Positions 13,133-24,610 of a stretch of DNA of 64,000 bases are shown one piece after another; the stretch's first letter is position 1, and the number at the start of each line of letters is the position of its first letter. Source of the DNA: Imbricaverruca yamaguchii. Taxonomy: Eukaryota > Arthropoda > Thecostraca > Neoverrucidae. The stretch spans positions 280,275 to 344,274 of the forward strand of contig JAOTOL010001180.1 of the NCBI GenBank assembly GCA_034440575.1. The letters are read 5' to 3'. Position numbers and translations under genes: made by a program. The notes beneath the pieces were generated by a model. That model had not been told where the DNA came from, ran no database searches, and was given only the letters and a program-made list of their open reading frames with translations.

Positions 13133-13940
13133 TTAGTTCGGCTGGGACTTGTAGGTGGGGGCCGGGGCGTACGTAGGAGCGGGCTTGTAGGTGGGGGCGG
13201 GAGCGTAGGTGGGCGCGGGCTTGTAGGCAGGCCTGTAAGCAGGGGCAGGCTTGTAGGCAGGAGCAGGGTGGTACGCCGGGTACTGGGCCTCGCCCTCGTA
13301 GGTGACCTCAGCCACGTTGCCGGAGTAGGCATCGGCAGTGTTGTAGGTCACCGTCAAGGTACGGCCGTCGGGTAGAAGAACAGAGTAAGAGCCCTGGGTG
13401 CTGTAGCCGTCACGGGCCTCTTGGGCGTTGAACTGAGGCTCGTAGTCACCGTAGCCGTGGACATCGTAGCTGTAGTCGTACTTGGGAGGAGCGTCGTAGT
13501 TCTGCTCGTGACCGTAACTGGGCTGGTGATAGGCCGGGGCCGGGGCGTAGCTGGGCTGGTGATAGGCCGGGGCCGGGGCGTAGCTGGGCTGGTGGTAGGC
13601 CGGGGCCGGGGCGTAGCTGGGCCGGCGGTAGGCCGGGGCCGGGGCGTAGCTGGGCCGGCGGTAGGTCGGAGCCGGGGCCTTGTAGGCCTGGGTGGTGGTG
13701 GCCGGAGGTGCCTCCGTGGTGGCGGGGGGTGCCGCCGTGGTGGGCGCGCTCTCGGCGGCGGCGGCAGCCAACATGGCGGCGACGATCAACACCTGGCGAC
13801 ACAACACGAACACGGCTGTCAGCTTGTCGGCGGCGCTCGTCCTGTGCTTTGGCGCCACTCGCTGCGTTCGATGTTCGGCACGACCCCGCCCGGCCAGACC
13901 AGGCGACGCGGGGCGGGACGTCGGCCCGACTCACCTTCAT
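13133..13940 (-). CDS. Cuticle protein A, R&R chitin-binding, pro-resilin-like (2 exons)
   Basis: Secreted structural cuticle protein, predicted to bind chitin. The coding sequence joins exon 1 (13,935-13,940, ATG AAG, donor GTGAG) to exon 2 (13,133-13,792, acceptor CAG), giving 221 residues. The signal peptide is about MKVLIVAAMLAAAAAES. Residues 18-40 are Thr/Pro/Ala-rich. Then come five APAYHQPSY-type repeats (about 41-95), the R&R domain (about 106-174, with KYDYSYDVHGY and LPDGRTLTVTYNTADAYSGN), and a C-terminal tail of PAPTYKPAPTYAP repeats ending KSQPN. An open frame continues upstream to an ATG at 13,858, but the splice sites and the family pattern show this part is intron. It is more diverged than genes C-I: it has GYGDYEPQF where they have GYSDYDAKF. 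The exon is GC-rich with strong codon bias. Functional class is confident. RR-2 versus pro-resilin subtype is inferred. Confidence 0.9.
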
Positions 13941-14004
13941 GACTGCTGCGCGGCTGCTTCGGCGGGCTGCGATGAATGATGCCTGCTGAGCGAACACGGC
14001 CGCG

Positions 14005-14011
14005 TTTTATA
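14005..14011 (-). promoter_or_regulatory. TATA box of gene A
   Basis: TATAAAA on the minus strand, 64 bp upstream of the ATG. The CTAGGTCA octamer of genes C-I is absent. A weaker CCGGGTCA lies further upstream near 14,033-14,040. Confidence 0.75.
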
Positions 14012-14040
14012 CCGGCTGGTATGCAGCAGCGCTGACCCGG

Positions 14041-14660
14041 CCCACGCCCGCGGTGGTATGGACAGTGTAGGCCATTCGGCTGTTGTGAAACCAACCGACC
14101 ATTGTCGAGATCACTGAGATGCGCTTTGGAGCAAACCGTCGCCTCCGTATCTGAACTCGTCGAACGCCGGCCATATCGTGCAGCGTTAGTTGCGATCTGT
14201 GCACATGGTGATCTGTGTGCGCTGCGGCTGATTGCATGTATCATACTAGTGCATCTGGGTAACGTTTTAAGGAAGAAGAGAGATGGTACAAATTTGAAGT
14301 GCACATCCTGATTTGCAGACCCAGCACTACGTATTGTTTGTTTGTTTTTTATTTATTATTTTTAAAAATTTGATCCGAGTTGTTGCTGGGGTGGCTTGAG
14401 GATGCCAGGCTTCTATTGCTAAGAGGTTGTTGGGAATGGCCCCGCCTCATTTAGACTGAAATTTAACGTCCGCCAAATATTATTCGGTATATCTGCAACA
14501 CCTCGAGGCGCAGGCTGACCCTGTGTTGCCAATAAATCAAATATCCAAATATCAAACGTATTCTGGACACCTCATTTCGTCGTCCAAATATATTGTTCTC
14601 GTTTTCCTTTCACATCAGTTATGCAACAACATTTTCTAAAGGGTTGCATGCAAGACATCT
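14041..14660. other. Spacer
   Basis: No recognisable feature between the gene A promoter and the LINE tail insertion. Confidence 0.5.
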
Positions 14661-14674
14661 CATTTCTTAATTTA

Positions 14675-14731
14675 TGGGTGCTGTATGACCGAAGCAATCG
14701 ATGCGCCCCTAAGCCCAAATAACCAACCAAC
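14675..14731 (+). mobile_element. 57-bp 5'-truncated non-LTR retrotransposon tail with target duplication
   Basis: The insert contains GTATGACCGAAGCAATCGAT and ends in TAACCAACCAAC. It matches the 3' end of the LINE relics in the array (near 45.8, 58.6 and 63.6 kb). It is flanked by perfect 14-bp direct repeats, CATTTCTTAATTTA, at 14,661-14,674 and 14,732-14,745. This is a complete target-primed insertion that kept only the element's last 57 bp. Confidence 0.85.
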
Positions 14732-14745
14732 CATTTCTTAATTTA

Positions 14746-15604
14746 GCTCTGAAAATATTCCAGTTTCAGCGAGACAGTTGAACGCTCGTGGACGGAGTGT
14801 GCCGCAGTCCTTGGTGCGGTTAACGTAAAACCACTTTCGTAAGAATGTCTACGGTATCCGGCATGGTGCGACCTTACTGAAAGTGAAATGACTTTTTTCA
14901 TGCCATTGTTTAGCCGTGAGGAATAGTGGACCGCTTCCTTCAGACGCGTGTAGAGGGACTGCCACCGTTCATCACCAATGATACGCGATCGTGCCTGCTG
15001 CCCAGAGGCGCAACCATCAAGAGATTGGTGCGATACGTCGGGACATTCAAGGATTCGACCCATTTAGCACACGAAGTTGGAACACATGAGTCGTGGCGGG
15101 GCCAGGCTGTTTCAATTTACGACATCGGCGAATATCTGACCCAGTGATCGCGGCGCGGTACATACAGATGCCACCGCCGTCACGATCACCCGTCGACGTG
15201 AGCAGCGACACTTCCGAACATGATGCGATTCAGAAAAGTTGCGCGAACTATTGTTACGCTTCTTGGATCTTTTGGTATGTTAGAAGCCCGTCTTCCAGGA
15301 CAATAGTCACGTTCGTTTTTTCTTCAAATCGCATCGTACTGGAAAGTATCGCTGCTCATGCTCTCTGGTAGGTACGTGTATCGTGGCGATGTAGCGCCGT
15401 AAGCTCATGGTGGATGGCCTCCTCAACGCCAAGGAGGGTATCAATGGAGTCCTCGTATTATGCGATTCGTTTCCAAATATGTCTTAAATACCTCAAAATG
15501 AACGCACATTTGCTTAGCATGAGGGCCCTTACTCAGTACCTTAAAACCTTGGTGATGACAAGTAATGAATGAACCTTGACTAAAGCAATGTGATGAAGCA
15601 CTGT

Positions 15605-15606
<2 letters not shown>
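14746..15606. other. Gene-poor stretch
   Basis: Nothing supported. Short open frames only. Confidence 0.5.

Positions 15607-15671
<65 letters not shown>
15607..15671. repeat. (TA)n microsatellite
   Basis: About 65 bp of uninterrupted AT dinucleotide. Confidence 0.97.
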
Positions 15672-15676
<5 letters not shown>

Positions 15677-16116
15677 GTCGTCGCCGTCATAATATATTGG
15701 GTATCGTATTGTTTCATCGGATATTCCCGTCTTAATTGGCGTTTTAGTTCTCCCTGCGATCCAGCAAATTTCAACGAAATATTTGCTTCCACCTCTTGAA
15801 GGAGGCATGGCGCTGGTGTAGCTACCTAAAAGGTATCGCCTCCACTTCGATGTAGCTTCACTTCACTGGTGAAGCTGACCTGACCTCGGCTCAGATGTAT
15901 CGCCTTCACTTCATTGTGACTCACATCATTCGGACGTCTTCAGAAAGCCCGTTGTGCGATCGGTAAAAATGTCCGAGTGAACATGCTTGCGTTTCGTGCA
16001 CGACTTCTGTTTTTATTGCTTCAATATGTAACCCCTAATTTCCACCACGTATCCATTGGGTGCACTAATTTACATCTGTCGCAGATGCACCTCAGTGCGA
16101 GCATTTCCACCCGGCA
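15672..16116. other. Spacer
   Basis: No recognisable feature before the gene B poly(A) signal. Confidence 0.5.
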
Positions 16117-16122
16117 TTTATT
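16117..16122 (-). terminator. Poly(A) signal of cuticle gene B
   Basis: AATAAA on the minus strand, 66 bp past the stop codon of gene B. Confidence 0.55.
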
Positions 16123-16187
16123 CAATACATATCATTGATACGCTTGAGACATTGTATCCGCTGTTGGCCCTCGCGGCTACTGACGTG

Positions 16188-18245
16188 TCAACCGTAGGCG
16201 GCCACAGGCGCCACATAGGTGAGCTTTGGCGCAGCTTTAGGACTGCGCGCATGTGTCGGGGTGGACTTCAAGGTAGAAGCTGGATTGTAGGTAGGAGCCG
16301 GCATGTGAGTAGGAATGGGCTTGTAGGTTGGCTCGAGTTTATAGGTAGGGGCGGGCGTATGGGCAGGAGTGTGTTTGTATGGAGAAGCAGGGTTATAGGT
16401 AGCAGCGGGCATGTAAGCAGGCACGGGCTTGTAGGTAGGTGCGGGCTTATAGGTAGGTGCGGGCTTATAGACAGGGGTGGGTTTGTAGGTAGGGACACGC
16501 ATGTAGGTCGCAGCTGGCTTGTATGCAGGGGAAGGCTTGTAGGTAGAAGTGTGCTTGTAGGTAGGGGCTGACTCATGTAATGAGGTGGGCTCAGATGTCA
16601 CAATTGACTTGTATGCGTGAGCAGACTCGTAAGAAGTCGTGGACGTAGAACGGGTAGGTGCCGCCGTATAATCCGCGGCAGGCTTGTAGGTAGGAGCTGT
16701 CTTCTTGGTAGGCTTGTACGTGCGAGCAGGTTTGTTGACAGGTGCTGGCTGTTGAGCAGACTCATGTGTGAGAGGGGGCTTGTAGGGAGCCACCGGATTG
16801 TATGTGGGAATGGGCTTGGGTGGGGTGGGCGGCTCGTGGGCCTCAGTCGTCTGGGGCGCCGCCGCCGGCGCGTATGCAGGCGCGTGGCCGGAGATCTGAT
16901 CGGGCTGGTGTGCCGGCGCAGGGCCGTGGGCGGGGGCGGCCGTGTGGGCTGGGTCCGGCCGGCGGCCAGGCCCCGACCTGTAGCCGGCGGCCGGCCGGCT
17001 GGGCAGCGCCGCGCCGCCGCCAACGTCGGCCAGCCGCGCGGCGCCCTCGTACGTGACGTGCGCCACGTAGCCCGAGTCCCCGCTGACGGTGTACGTCACC
17101 GTCTGCCGCCGGCTGTCGGGCAGCACGACCGAGTAAGAGCCGCGGACGGCGGGGCCTGCGCGGCTCTCCCGGGCGCTGAACCGGGGCCGGTCTTCGCCGT
17201 AGCCGTGCACGCCGTAGCTGTAGTTGTATTTTGGCAGGGCTGTGTTGTGGTTCGCTTGGACGTAGGCAGGAGTGGTGAAGTGGTTGGGATATGGGGCCTG
17301 ATAGCTTTGAGCGGGCACAACGTTGGTGTTGGACGGAGCTGTGTAGGTCTGGGCAGGGGCTTCGTGGCTGATTGACGGTGTTGCGTAGGTCTGGGCAGAG
17401 GCTTCATGACTGATAGACGGTTTTGCGTAGGCTTGGGCAGGAGTTTCTTGGCTGATCGACGGTGCTGCGTATGGCTCGGTATTGGTTTCATAACTGACCG
17501 ACGGTGCTGCGTAGGCTTGGGCAGGGGTTTCTGGGCTGATCGACGGTGCTGCATAGATCCGGGCAGGGGCTTCGTGGCTGATCGACGGTTTTGCGTAGGC
17601 TTGGGCAGGGGTTTCTTGGCTGATCGACGGTGCTGCGTAGGGCTCGGTATTTGTTTCATAACTGATCGACGGTGCTGCGTAGGCTTGGGCAAGGGCCTCG
17701 TAGGTGATCGACGGTGCTGCGTAGGGCTGGGTAGTGGTTTCATAGCTGGTCGACGGTGTTGCGTAGGCCTGGGTAGTGCTTTCATAGCCGATGGACGGGG
17801 CCTTGTAGACGTTGGTGGTAGTTTCATAGTGGGGGACAGCCATAGTGGGGACGTTGTCCGCGTTCGCGAAGGCCAGTAGGGCGGCAATAATCAGCACCTG
17901 CATGCAGAAGGAGACGTTCAAACGTTGGGTGTGCTTGCAGTATTCTGTCGTTGGCTTCTCTGTCATGATGCCTGGCATAGAAATGCTCGTTTTGTTGTCA
18001 GCTGCCCAGCCGTAATATTCCTATTGATTCCCGCATAGCGGCCAAAAGACGGCATCATCAGAAATGCTACTCGTTAGCTTAAGGTGGCCAGCAGAAAATG
18101 AAGCAGATGTCCGTTCTCCACAAAATATATGGAGCCCGGCTGTTTAACTGTTCAACCGGACAACGTTTCAACAGTACACCCACCTCCATGGACGGTGTGG
18201 AGCCCAAAGCCCAACAATTGGACCGTCCCGTACACCCACCTCCAT
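16188..18245 (-). CDS. Cuticle protein B, large repeat-rich R&R protein (2 exons)
   Basis: Long secreted cuticle protein of 571 residues. Exon 2 is 16,188-17,897 (acceptor GCAG). Exon 1 is placed at 18,240-18,245 as ATG GAG with donor GTGGGT. It contains the first ATG downstream of the TATA box and gives the same two-codon, phase-0 pattern as its relatives. Signal peptide about MEVLIIAALLAFANA. Residues about 40-205 are roughly twelve 14-residue repeats of the type PSISYETNTEPYAA / PSISQETPAQAYAK. The R&R domain spans about 223-292 (LPKYNYSYGVHGYG, RGSYSVVLPDSRRQTVTY). The long C-terminus (about 295-571) is a Pro/Thr/Tyr tail of TYKPAPTYKP-like repeats ending APVAAYG. An in-frame ATG at 17,978 exists but lies in the predicted intron. 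The exon 1 call is less certain than in the other genes. Confidence 0.82.
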
Positions 18246-18295
18246 GTTTGGCGTATGCTGTCGATCCCGCCCGTTTGCGGGGGTACAGGCTGCTG

Positions 18296-18362
18296 ATGCC
18301 GATGCCGATGCCGATGCCGATGCCGATGCCGGACGCCGATGCCGGACGCCGATGCCGGACAC
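18296..18362. repeat. (GATGCC)n hexamer tract in the 5' leader of gene B
   Basis: About six GATGCC copies followed by GGACGCCGATGCC variants. It lies between the TATA box and the proposed ATG, so it should be transcribed in the 5' untranslated region. The minus strand has no ATG here because the unit reads GGCATC. Confidence 0.85.
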
Positions 18363-18426
18363 CTGCTGTCTGCGCAGCCGATGGTGGACGCGTCCCCACT
18401 GGTGTTGGCCGGTGTGGCGGGGTGGG

Positions 18427-18433
18427 CTTTATA
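18427..18433 (-). promoter_or_regulatory. TATA box of gene B
   Basis: TATAAAG on the minus strand. Two AGGTCA half-sites lie just upstream in the opposite orientation (plus strand, within CAGGTCGGGCCAGGTCAGCG). Confidence 0.6.
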
Positions 18434-18459
18434 CGGCCACGGTCAGGTCGGGCCAGGTC

Positions 18460-21400
18460 AGCGGCAGCACCGCTGCGTGAGTGGGTCACGCTGACCGCCG
18501 CATCGCCCCATCGGCTCGTGAGGTCAATGCGAGCCGCGTGATCCGCACATGACAATTGTCGCTGATGAATGCGCTGATGCTATCTTCCGCGCGGCGGTGT
18601 TTCTGCGACGCCGCCGCCCCAGCGGCGCGTGCTGCGACGGCACGACCGCGCCGGTGTCGGGGCTGGCACCGGGCGGGCCACCACGGCTGGCCGATGTCAG
18701 ATGCCGGCAAATACTGTGCGTCTGGCATGTGTGTCTGTGTGTGCTGTGCCGTGCTCACAGGCGAACAGTCGGACACACGTGAGGCTCGTTCACGAGCCAC
18801 GCTCGCGTACACATGCTGTGAGCGTCACGCGTTATGCCGATCGTCCACGACCCGGGCCGTATGCGGCCGCCGTGTGTAACGCGCGGTGGACGGGGCTGGT
18901 GTGAGCTCCCCGTCTGAGATCGTATCGCACCGTCCCGTGCTGACGGGCCGCGCCGAGTCAGCTGTCTGGAGACTGGAGCCAGTTCGTCACAGCATGCTGC
19001 GTCACAGATCAGACAATTTGGAGCATATGCTAATCCGGCAATTTGGCGCAGAGCATTAAGTTGGAGGCATTATGCATGCCGTCATGGGCTATCAAACAGT
19101 CGCGGGCCGCAATTGGGCTCTCCAGCCGCGGTCAGTCTACCAATTCCCTTTCGCGTTCGGTATCCAATCCTGTACCTGCAACAGGGGGTCCCACAGCCCG
19201 CGGGCGCCTCGCCTGTTCTCGCTCGTCGACCGTCCTCATGGTGCCTTTTACTGGTAATAGTTATTCCCATACCAGTTATACTGATAGTTATAGTCGCAGG
19301 CTATGCACAGTTTACAGTGTAGACAGGAACATAGCTTTTCATATAACTACGGCCAACACAGTATACACATTGCAAGAGAGCTCCCGTGGTCGTTCAGACC
19401 TGAAGCATTAGAGGTGTTGAGTTTGATAATAATTAGCTAAATGCTCAAGCTGTACTGCAATGATTTTGGGATGATGTTACATCTCTATGTGGATTCTCTT
19501 CATGTTAAATAGATGGCGGTATCGTGTTCTAAGAACCAAAAACGTGTCATTTTAGTCCAAATTGCCCCACAAGGAGGCCGTTTGACAATATAAACATTCA
19601 GAACAACCCTCTCGCCGAGATCTGGTGTCCACCTGCTTTCCTATAATGAACCTCGCATGCTCGTAACGCATCATATAACTCCTCTCGTGCCGCTGAGCAG
19701 CAGAACGAGGCTAAATTACAGACAGAAGTTGGTGGTCGCACGCACCAAGCAATACTAGTCCCATCTCTACCGAAAAGAGCGAACTTTGCATTCGGTTTCT
19801 TTTCTAAAACTGATGTCGAAATATTGAACGGTCTAGGATGCTGATTTTCTGTGTTGTAATGTGACGAGAGGTCTGCCATCAAGGCTAGTGACTATGGTTT
19901 AGCTTAATTATTGCTGTAATAGAGATGGTGGCACAAAATGTACACCCAATTACTCCCTGGACATTTTCATTCGAACTATGCGACTGAAGATATCTTCTTT
20001 TTCAACAACGGTAATATTCACAATCAACACAGAAAATTACATCCGACCTACTACCAACTAAATGCAGCTACAATATGAGGGAGGAAAACATTTGTTAAAA
20101 AGTGAAGGAAGTAATCTTAATGGTTATAGTCCCATACATTATTATCCTTACCGTGAGTAGGATTTCTTGTATACTATCGGACTACAAGGGTACCTTTAAC
20201 AGCTAACGAGACGCTTCCAGGTTCATTGGCCTTTTCCAGTTCCCGAGGGGCTTGAATTACGTTATGTTACGAGCGGAACATCCGATAACTGTTCCATCGA
20301 GCTCAAGGGGTCATGCTTACGCTAGCCATGGTCCTCCGATTTCAAGGGGCCCTCCAGCTCCAAGGGACCCGGAGCAAACAAAGCGCCCCAGAAGGCTGGA
20401 AGGGACCCCTGGAAGTTTAAGTGGTCCTGAGAAATTCGGGCTCTGCCGAATTTCGGATGTCTCAAACCGTCTGAAAAGACCAGCCGTCGTCTTGAAAAGG
20501 TCTCTCGTGAAGAAGGACGATCTACCCGATCCTCTGAGGGCGCGGCAGCCGCCTCAGCGGCGCTCCCTCGCCCCTTTGGCTAGCTCACCGGCAAAAAGCT
20601 AACACTCATACCGTCAGCTATAAGTAGCACCCAAACAGTGCGGATTTTTGTAATGTATCTATATTCTAGACAATAACTGATGTAAATATTGAAGCTAAAA
20701 CAAGTTTAGAAAACGTTTTTCCTAGAAGAATATCGATCAATGTTTCAGTTTCTTTTTTTCGGGATTATTTTAACGTTGTTTGTTTTTGGAGTGCTAAATG
20801 AAGGTGAACTGCTGCTGATGTGCACGAATCCTTCATTTTAGAAGATATTGCGAGCGCGAAATATAGCAACATGTGACAAGATTGTCGGGAAGCAGATTGG
20901 TGGTTATTACCACTCGGACCGTGAATGGTGCTTAGGAACCCTTTGCATGTTGTTATCCCAAGTTTGAACCGTAAGCAATGGCAAGATTCCAAGAGATAAT
21001 CGGAGTTTGGTCCCCTGCGGTCGTGATCAAGATTGCACAATTGCACTATAGGTGAGCAATTGTGGTGACGGTTGTATTGTTTTTAGATGGTCATTCATAT
21101 TTGTCATTTTTCGGCATTTTCAATCTATGCTGAAAAATATATTTACGTCTTCCAGATTCATAATGGTTACTGGGGTGACTTTATGGTAGACTTGGCCTGA
21201 TGCTCTAATCTGACAATGGCATCCCGATGTTCTGTCGGCGTTGGCTATTTCAATGTCGATTCGAACCAAACTTTGTTGTGTGTATTATGACTCGTGAAAT
21301 CCAGTCTAAAACTAGGTGTCACTTATTGCACCCGAACTATTCAACGGGGTCTCATTACATATGTATTTAATTAATGAAATCTACCTGCAGGGGATTTGAA

Positions 21401-21633
21401 GTGTTTTTATACCCCTATGCGCCAACTTATTCTGCTCTCCACGCCTTTTCCGAGTTAGTTCGCTGCTTAGTGACATGATGATCCTTTTCCATCCCCCATC
21501 CGGCGGAACCAAAACTGACCTTTATCAAAATCCCTTTTCGGTTGTGCAGCAATGGTTGTGTACTCCATCGCAGTCAGGTAGACCAAACCCATTCACCGCT
21601 GCCGACATTTACAGTGCCGAATAATGTTCATAA
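18460..21633. other. Gene-poor stretch
   Basis: About 3.2 kb. GC-rich near 18,480-18,960, then AT-richer. No domain-bearing frame, RNA or convincing repeat seen. Confidence 0.5.
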
Positions 21634-21639
21634 TTTATT
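21634..21639 (-). terminator. Poly(A) signal of cuticle gene C
   Basis: AATAAA on the minus strand, about 110 bp past the stop of gene C. Confidence 0.55.
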
Positions 21640-21748
21640 GTGCACAAAGCCAGCAGCCAGTCCATAAATATATCAAGCATGCACTTGCACATACACAGAC
21701 AGCGTGATCGACGTTTGGTCTCAGCAGTGGTTGTCCAAGCCCATCAGA

Positions 21749-22402
21749 CTACTGCCTGGGGTAAGCCGGAGCGGGTTTGTAAGACGGGGCAGGGTAGGAA
21801 GGCCTGTGGGCGGGCTTGTAGGCAGGGGCAGGCTGGTACGCCGGGTACTGGGCCTCGCCCTCGTAGGTGACCTCAGCCACGTTGCCGGACTCAGCATCGG
21901 CAGTGTTGTAGGTCACCGTCTGGGTACGGCCGTCGGGAAGGACAACAGAGTAAGAGCCCTGGGTGCTGTAGCCGTCACGGGCCTCCTGGGCGTTGAACTT
22001 GGCGTCGTAGTCGCTGTAGCCGTGGACATCGTAGCTGTAGTCGTACTTGGGAGGAGCGTCGTAGCTCTGTTGGTGTCCGTAGCTGGGCTGGTGGTAGGCC
22101 GGGGCCGGGGCGTAGCTGGGCTGGCGGTGGGCCGGAGCGCTTTCGGCGGCAGCAACGGCCAGAAGAGTGGCGACGACGGAGAACTGGAAACAAACGGGAG
22201 CCTTCAAGAAACTTGTCGTCTTTCATTTGCAGTCTGCGGCTGATGACTGCATTGCAACAGAAGACATAGTGCACACAGAACCAAACACGGACGCTGGAGG
22301 ACCACGCGTTTAATTCCGAAGAGTGCAAATTCGTCTTTTGCAGAAGCGGTTAGGCCATCCCCTTGTTCAGGCCAGGACGGGCCGCCACCTACTCACCTTC
22401 AT
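21749..22402 (-). CDS. Cuticle protein C, R&R chitin-binding, pro-resilin-like (2 exons)
   Basis: Secreted cuticle protein of 146 residues. Exon 1 is 22,397-22,402 (ATG AAG, donor GTGAG) and exon 2 is 21,749-22,183 (acceptor TTTCCAG), with an intron of 213 bp. Signal peptide about MKFSVVATLLAVAAAES; exon 2 starts with Phe here and in D, but with Val in the others. One APAYHQPSY repeat precedes the R&R domain (KYDYSYDVHGYSDYDAKF, then TQGSYSVVLPDGRTQTVTY, with TADAESGNVAEV). The tail is PAYKPAHRPSYPAP and ends APAYPRQ. The open frame also runs upstream to an ATG at 22,207, which belongs to the intron. The 3' flank and the tail of this gene reappear as a fragment beside gene D. Confidence 0.9.
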
Positions 22403-22456
22403 GTTGACAATATGGGTCTGTTCGATCGAGTGATGCCACTGATTGCGGACCGAGCC

Positions 22457-22486
22457 TTTTATACAAGCCGCCTCGAGGTGACCTAG
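22457..22486 (-). promoter_or_regulatory. Gene C promoter: TATA box and CTAGGTCA octamer
   Basis: TATAAAA at 22,457-22,463 and CTAGGTCA at 22,479-22,486 on the minus strand, 15 bp apart. The same pair recurs in genes D-I. Confidence 0.7.
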
Positions 22487-22489
22487 CCA

Positions 22490-23885
22490 GGGGGAGGTCG
22501 GTGGGTGTGGCTGCTGCTGCGGCGACGGACGTGATCTAATGGAAGAAGCCGTGACCCACTAATATGCCGCCATTCTATACATGCTAACATCTCACTGGTA
22601 TGTGGGTGTGTGCTGATGCAATTTGATCGTGCAGTTGTCATTTTGTGCATCTTTGGCGTTATCCAACGAAGCCGAATTCGCCATGATTGGTGTTAAGCGT
22701 AACATGTTAAAGCCACCGTAGCATAGTAAACTGGTGTCATGTTTTTTTCCAGCGTTCGTCAGTCGCAGCGTCCATTTGACGTGGCGGCGGTCGAAAGACC
22801 CATTTCCTGTGAGATATTTTAGCGGCGGATGCAAATTGAGCTGTCCGAATGTTCACGATGTTGCCATTCATGCCGGTGTAATGCTACGTGAACTTCAGTG
22901 CAGTACATCTTCTAATGATTCGTCTTGTTGGAGGTCTAAGAGTTCCGTCACAAACTGTACTGATGCGGTACAATAGCATATGTTAGACCTGCAGACATGG
23001 TGTGTCGTGACGTCGCCGGTTTGAGTGCGGTTTAGCGGTCGTATGGTCACGTGCTTGCAGGCGACGTGGTTGGGCTGAGCTCGGTGCCGATCGACAGTCT
23101 TTGGATTCGATGACACGTGCCGACGCCGTGACTGCACCCGGTCTTTCAATTTGAAAGCTTGTCTGTTGTTGCCATTCTGGAGACTGTTCCTGGAGCAAAA
23201 CACTACAGCAACACTCGCAGGAGTTGAGTGCGTTGCATGTGAGGTTTGTTTTAATGTGTTGCTTTCATGTCCTGGTTGTCGTCAGGTGACTGCCTGATCT
23301 GGCGGGTATGGAAGGGGCACTCCCTGTTAGCCTGCCAGTCTGGTGATGTAGTCAACCCGCTGCACACGAATCCTACATGGAACAATTTCATGAGCGCGCA
23401 AGGTTCATCGAAGGCTGCAGTGTCATGTGCTGGCGTCAATTTACATGAGTCACCATGCTGACGTCTGGCACTACTTTTTATTGCGGACAACACACCATTT
23501 AGAGGTGATAGGCACACATGGAGGGGAAGAGGAGGGACTCTGTAGGGCTCCATATTTAATTTGTATGGCACTGCAGCCTTCATTATATTGGATTTCAACA
23601 TCGTGAAAGGGCATTTATTTCCTCATAAAATTGAAGTCGTATGAAATCGCCTTCGTGTGCCATAAGAAGCCTACTTTTATTCCTCAAAGATTTCGAACGA
23701 CACCTTCTTGCCGGGACCTGCTTGTATGATATTATTTTTTTCTCTTCAGAATGCTAGTCTATCGAAGGAATGCTCCGTCAATCCTTGCGGATAGGGGAGG
23801 TCATTTTGTGTGTGGAGGCAACGTGGTGTAAATATAATTGTTGTAGTCGTTTGTCCTTACTGTATCACTGCCCTATATCACTACA
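22490..23885. other. Gene-poor stretch
   Basis: No supported gene, RNA or repeat. Confidence 0.5.
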
Positions 23886-24610
23886 TGCAGGCGCGCATCC
23901 AGGATTTTTCCATGGGGAGGGGACCAGGACCGAAAAGGGCACTTGGCCGGCTCCAAAAGGGCACTTTGCGGCCCAGGACACGCTGGAAGATTGCTGACCG
24001 GGGGGGGGGCGAATTTTCCGTGGGATAATATGTTATAGCACTGAACCCTTGTATTTACAATAATATTTCCAAAAACATGCAGCCTGCATGTATTATGTCG
24101 TGAGATGAGGGTTGCCCGCTTACCTTTGATGTAAAAGTACGCAGGATGTGGATTTCTGGAAAGGATGATAACAGCTGACACGAAGGCGATGGTCCTGAAG
24201 GCAGGTGACATGTGCACAAACATGTAGCACATTAAAAATAGCGACAAAAGCTTCTTGCATACCTCAGATGCAGCAAGAGTACGTGTCAAACAATCAACGC
24301 GATGGAGTTCACGGGTAGTTCACGGGCAGGGCAGAGTTCACGGTACAGCACAAGGCACAGGGCACGGGCACTTTTAGATCAAAGGGGCATCTAATTGGGA
24401 CAGGCATAGGACAAGAAAGGGCACAGGAGAATGCCATTTTTAGGGCAAAAGGGCAGTTTTGGGCCCAAAGGGCACCTTTGGCACAGGCGGGGCACATAAG
24501 GCAGGTGATGTTTGGCCTAAATTTGGGACAATCCGGCCAAGAGGGCACTTTCTGTCAAAAGGGCACTTTGGTCTCATGGGGGGGGCTGCCCCCCTCCGGT
24601 GCGGCTATGA
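23886..24610. repeat. Dispersed-repeat-like region rich in AAAGGGCA words
   Basis: It starts at GCGCGCATCCAGGATTTTTC and GGGGAGGGG, contains a G run at about 24,000-24,009, then many loose copies of AAAGGGCA/GGGCAC (24,300-24,570). It ends in GGGGGGGCTGCCCCCCTCCG, a G/C-run end of a kind often seen at edges of invertebrate DNA transposons. No transposase frame and no target duplication was found, so its class is open. Confidence 0.4.

Noticed and set aside
13793..13858. Upstream ATG at 13,858 as the start of gene A (and similar ones at 17,978, 22,207 and 35,043)
   Set aside because: These lie in the introns; the family-wide splice acceptor and the ATG AAG micro-exon next to the TATA box give a proper signal peptide.
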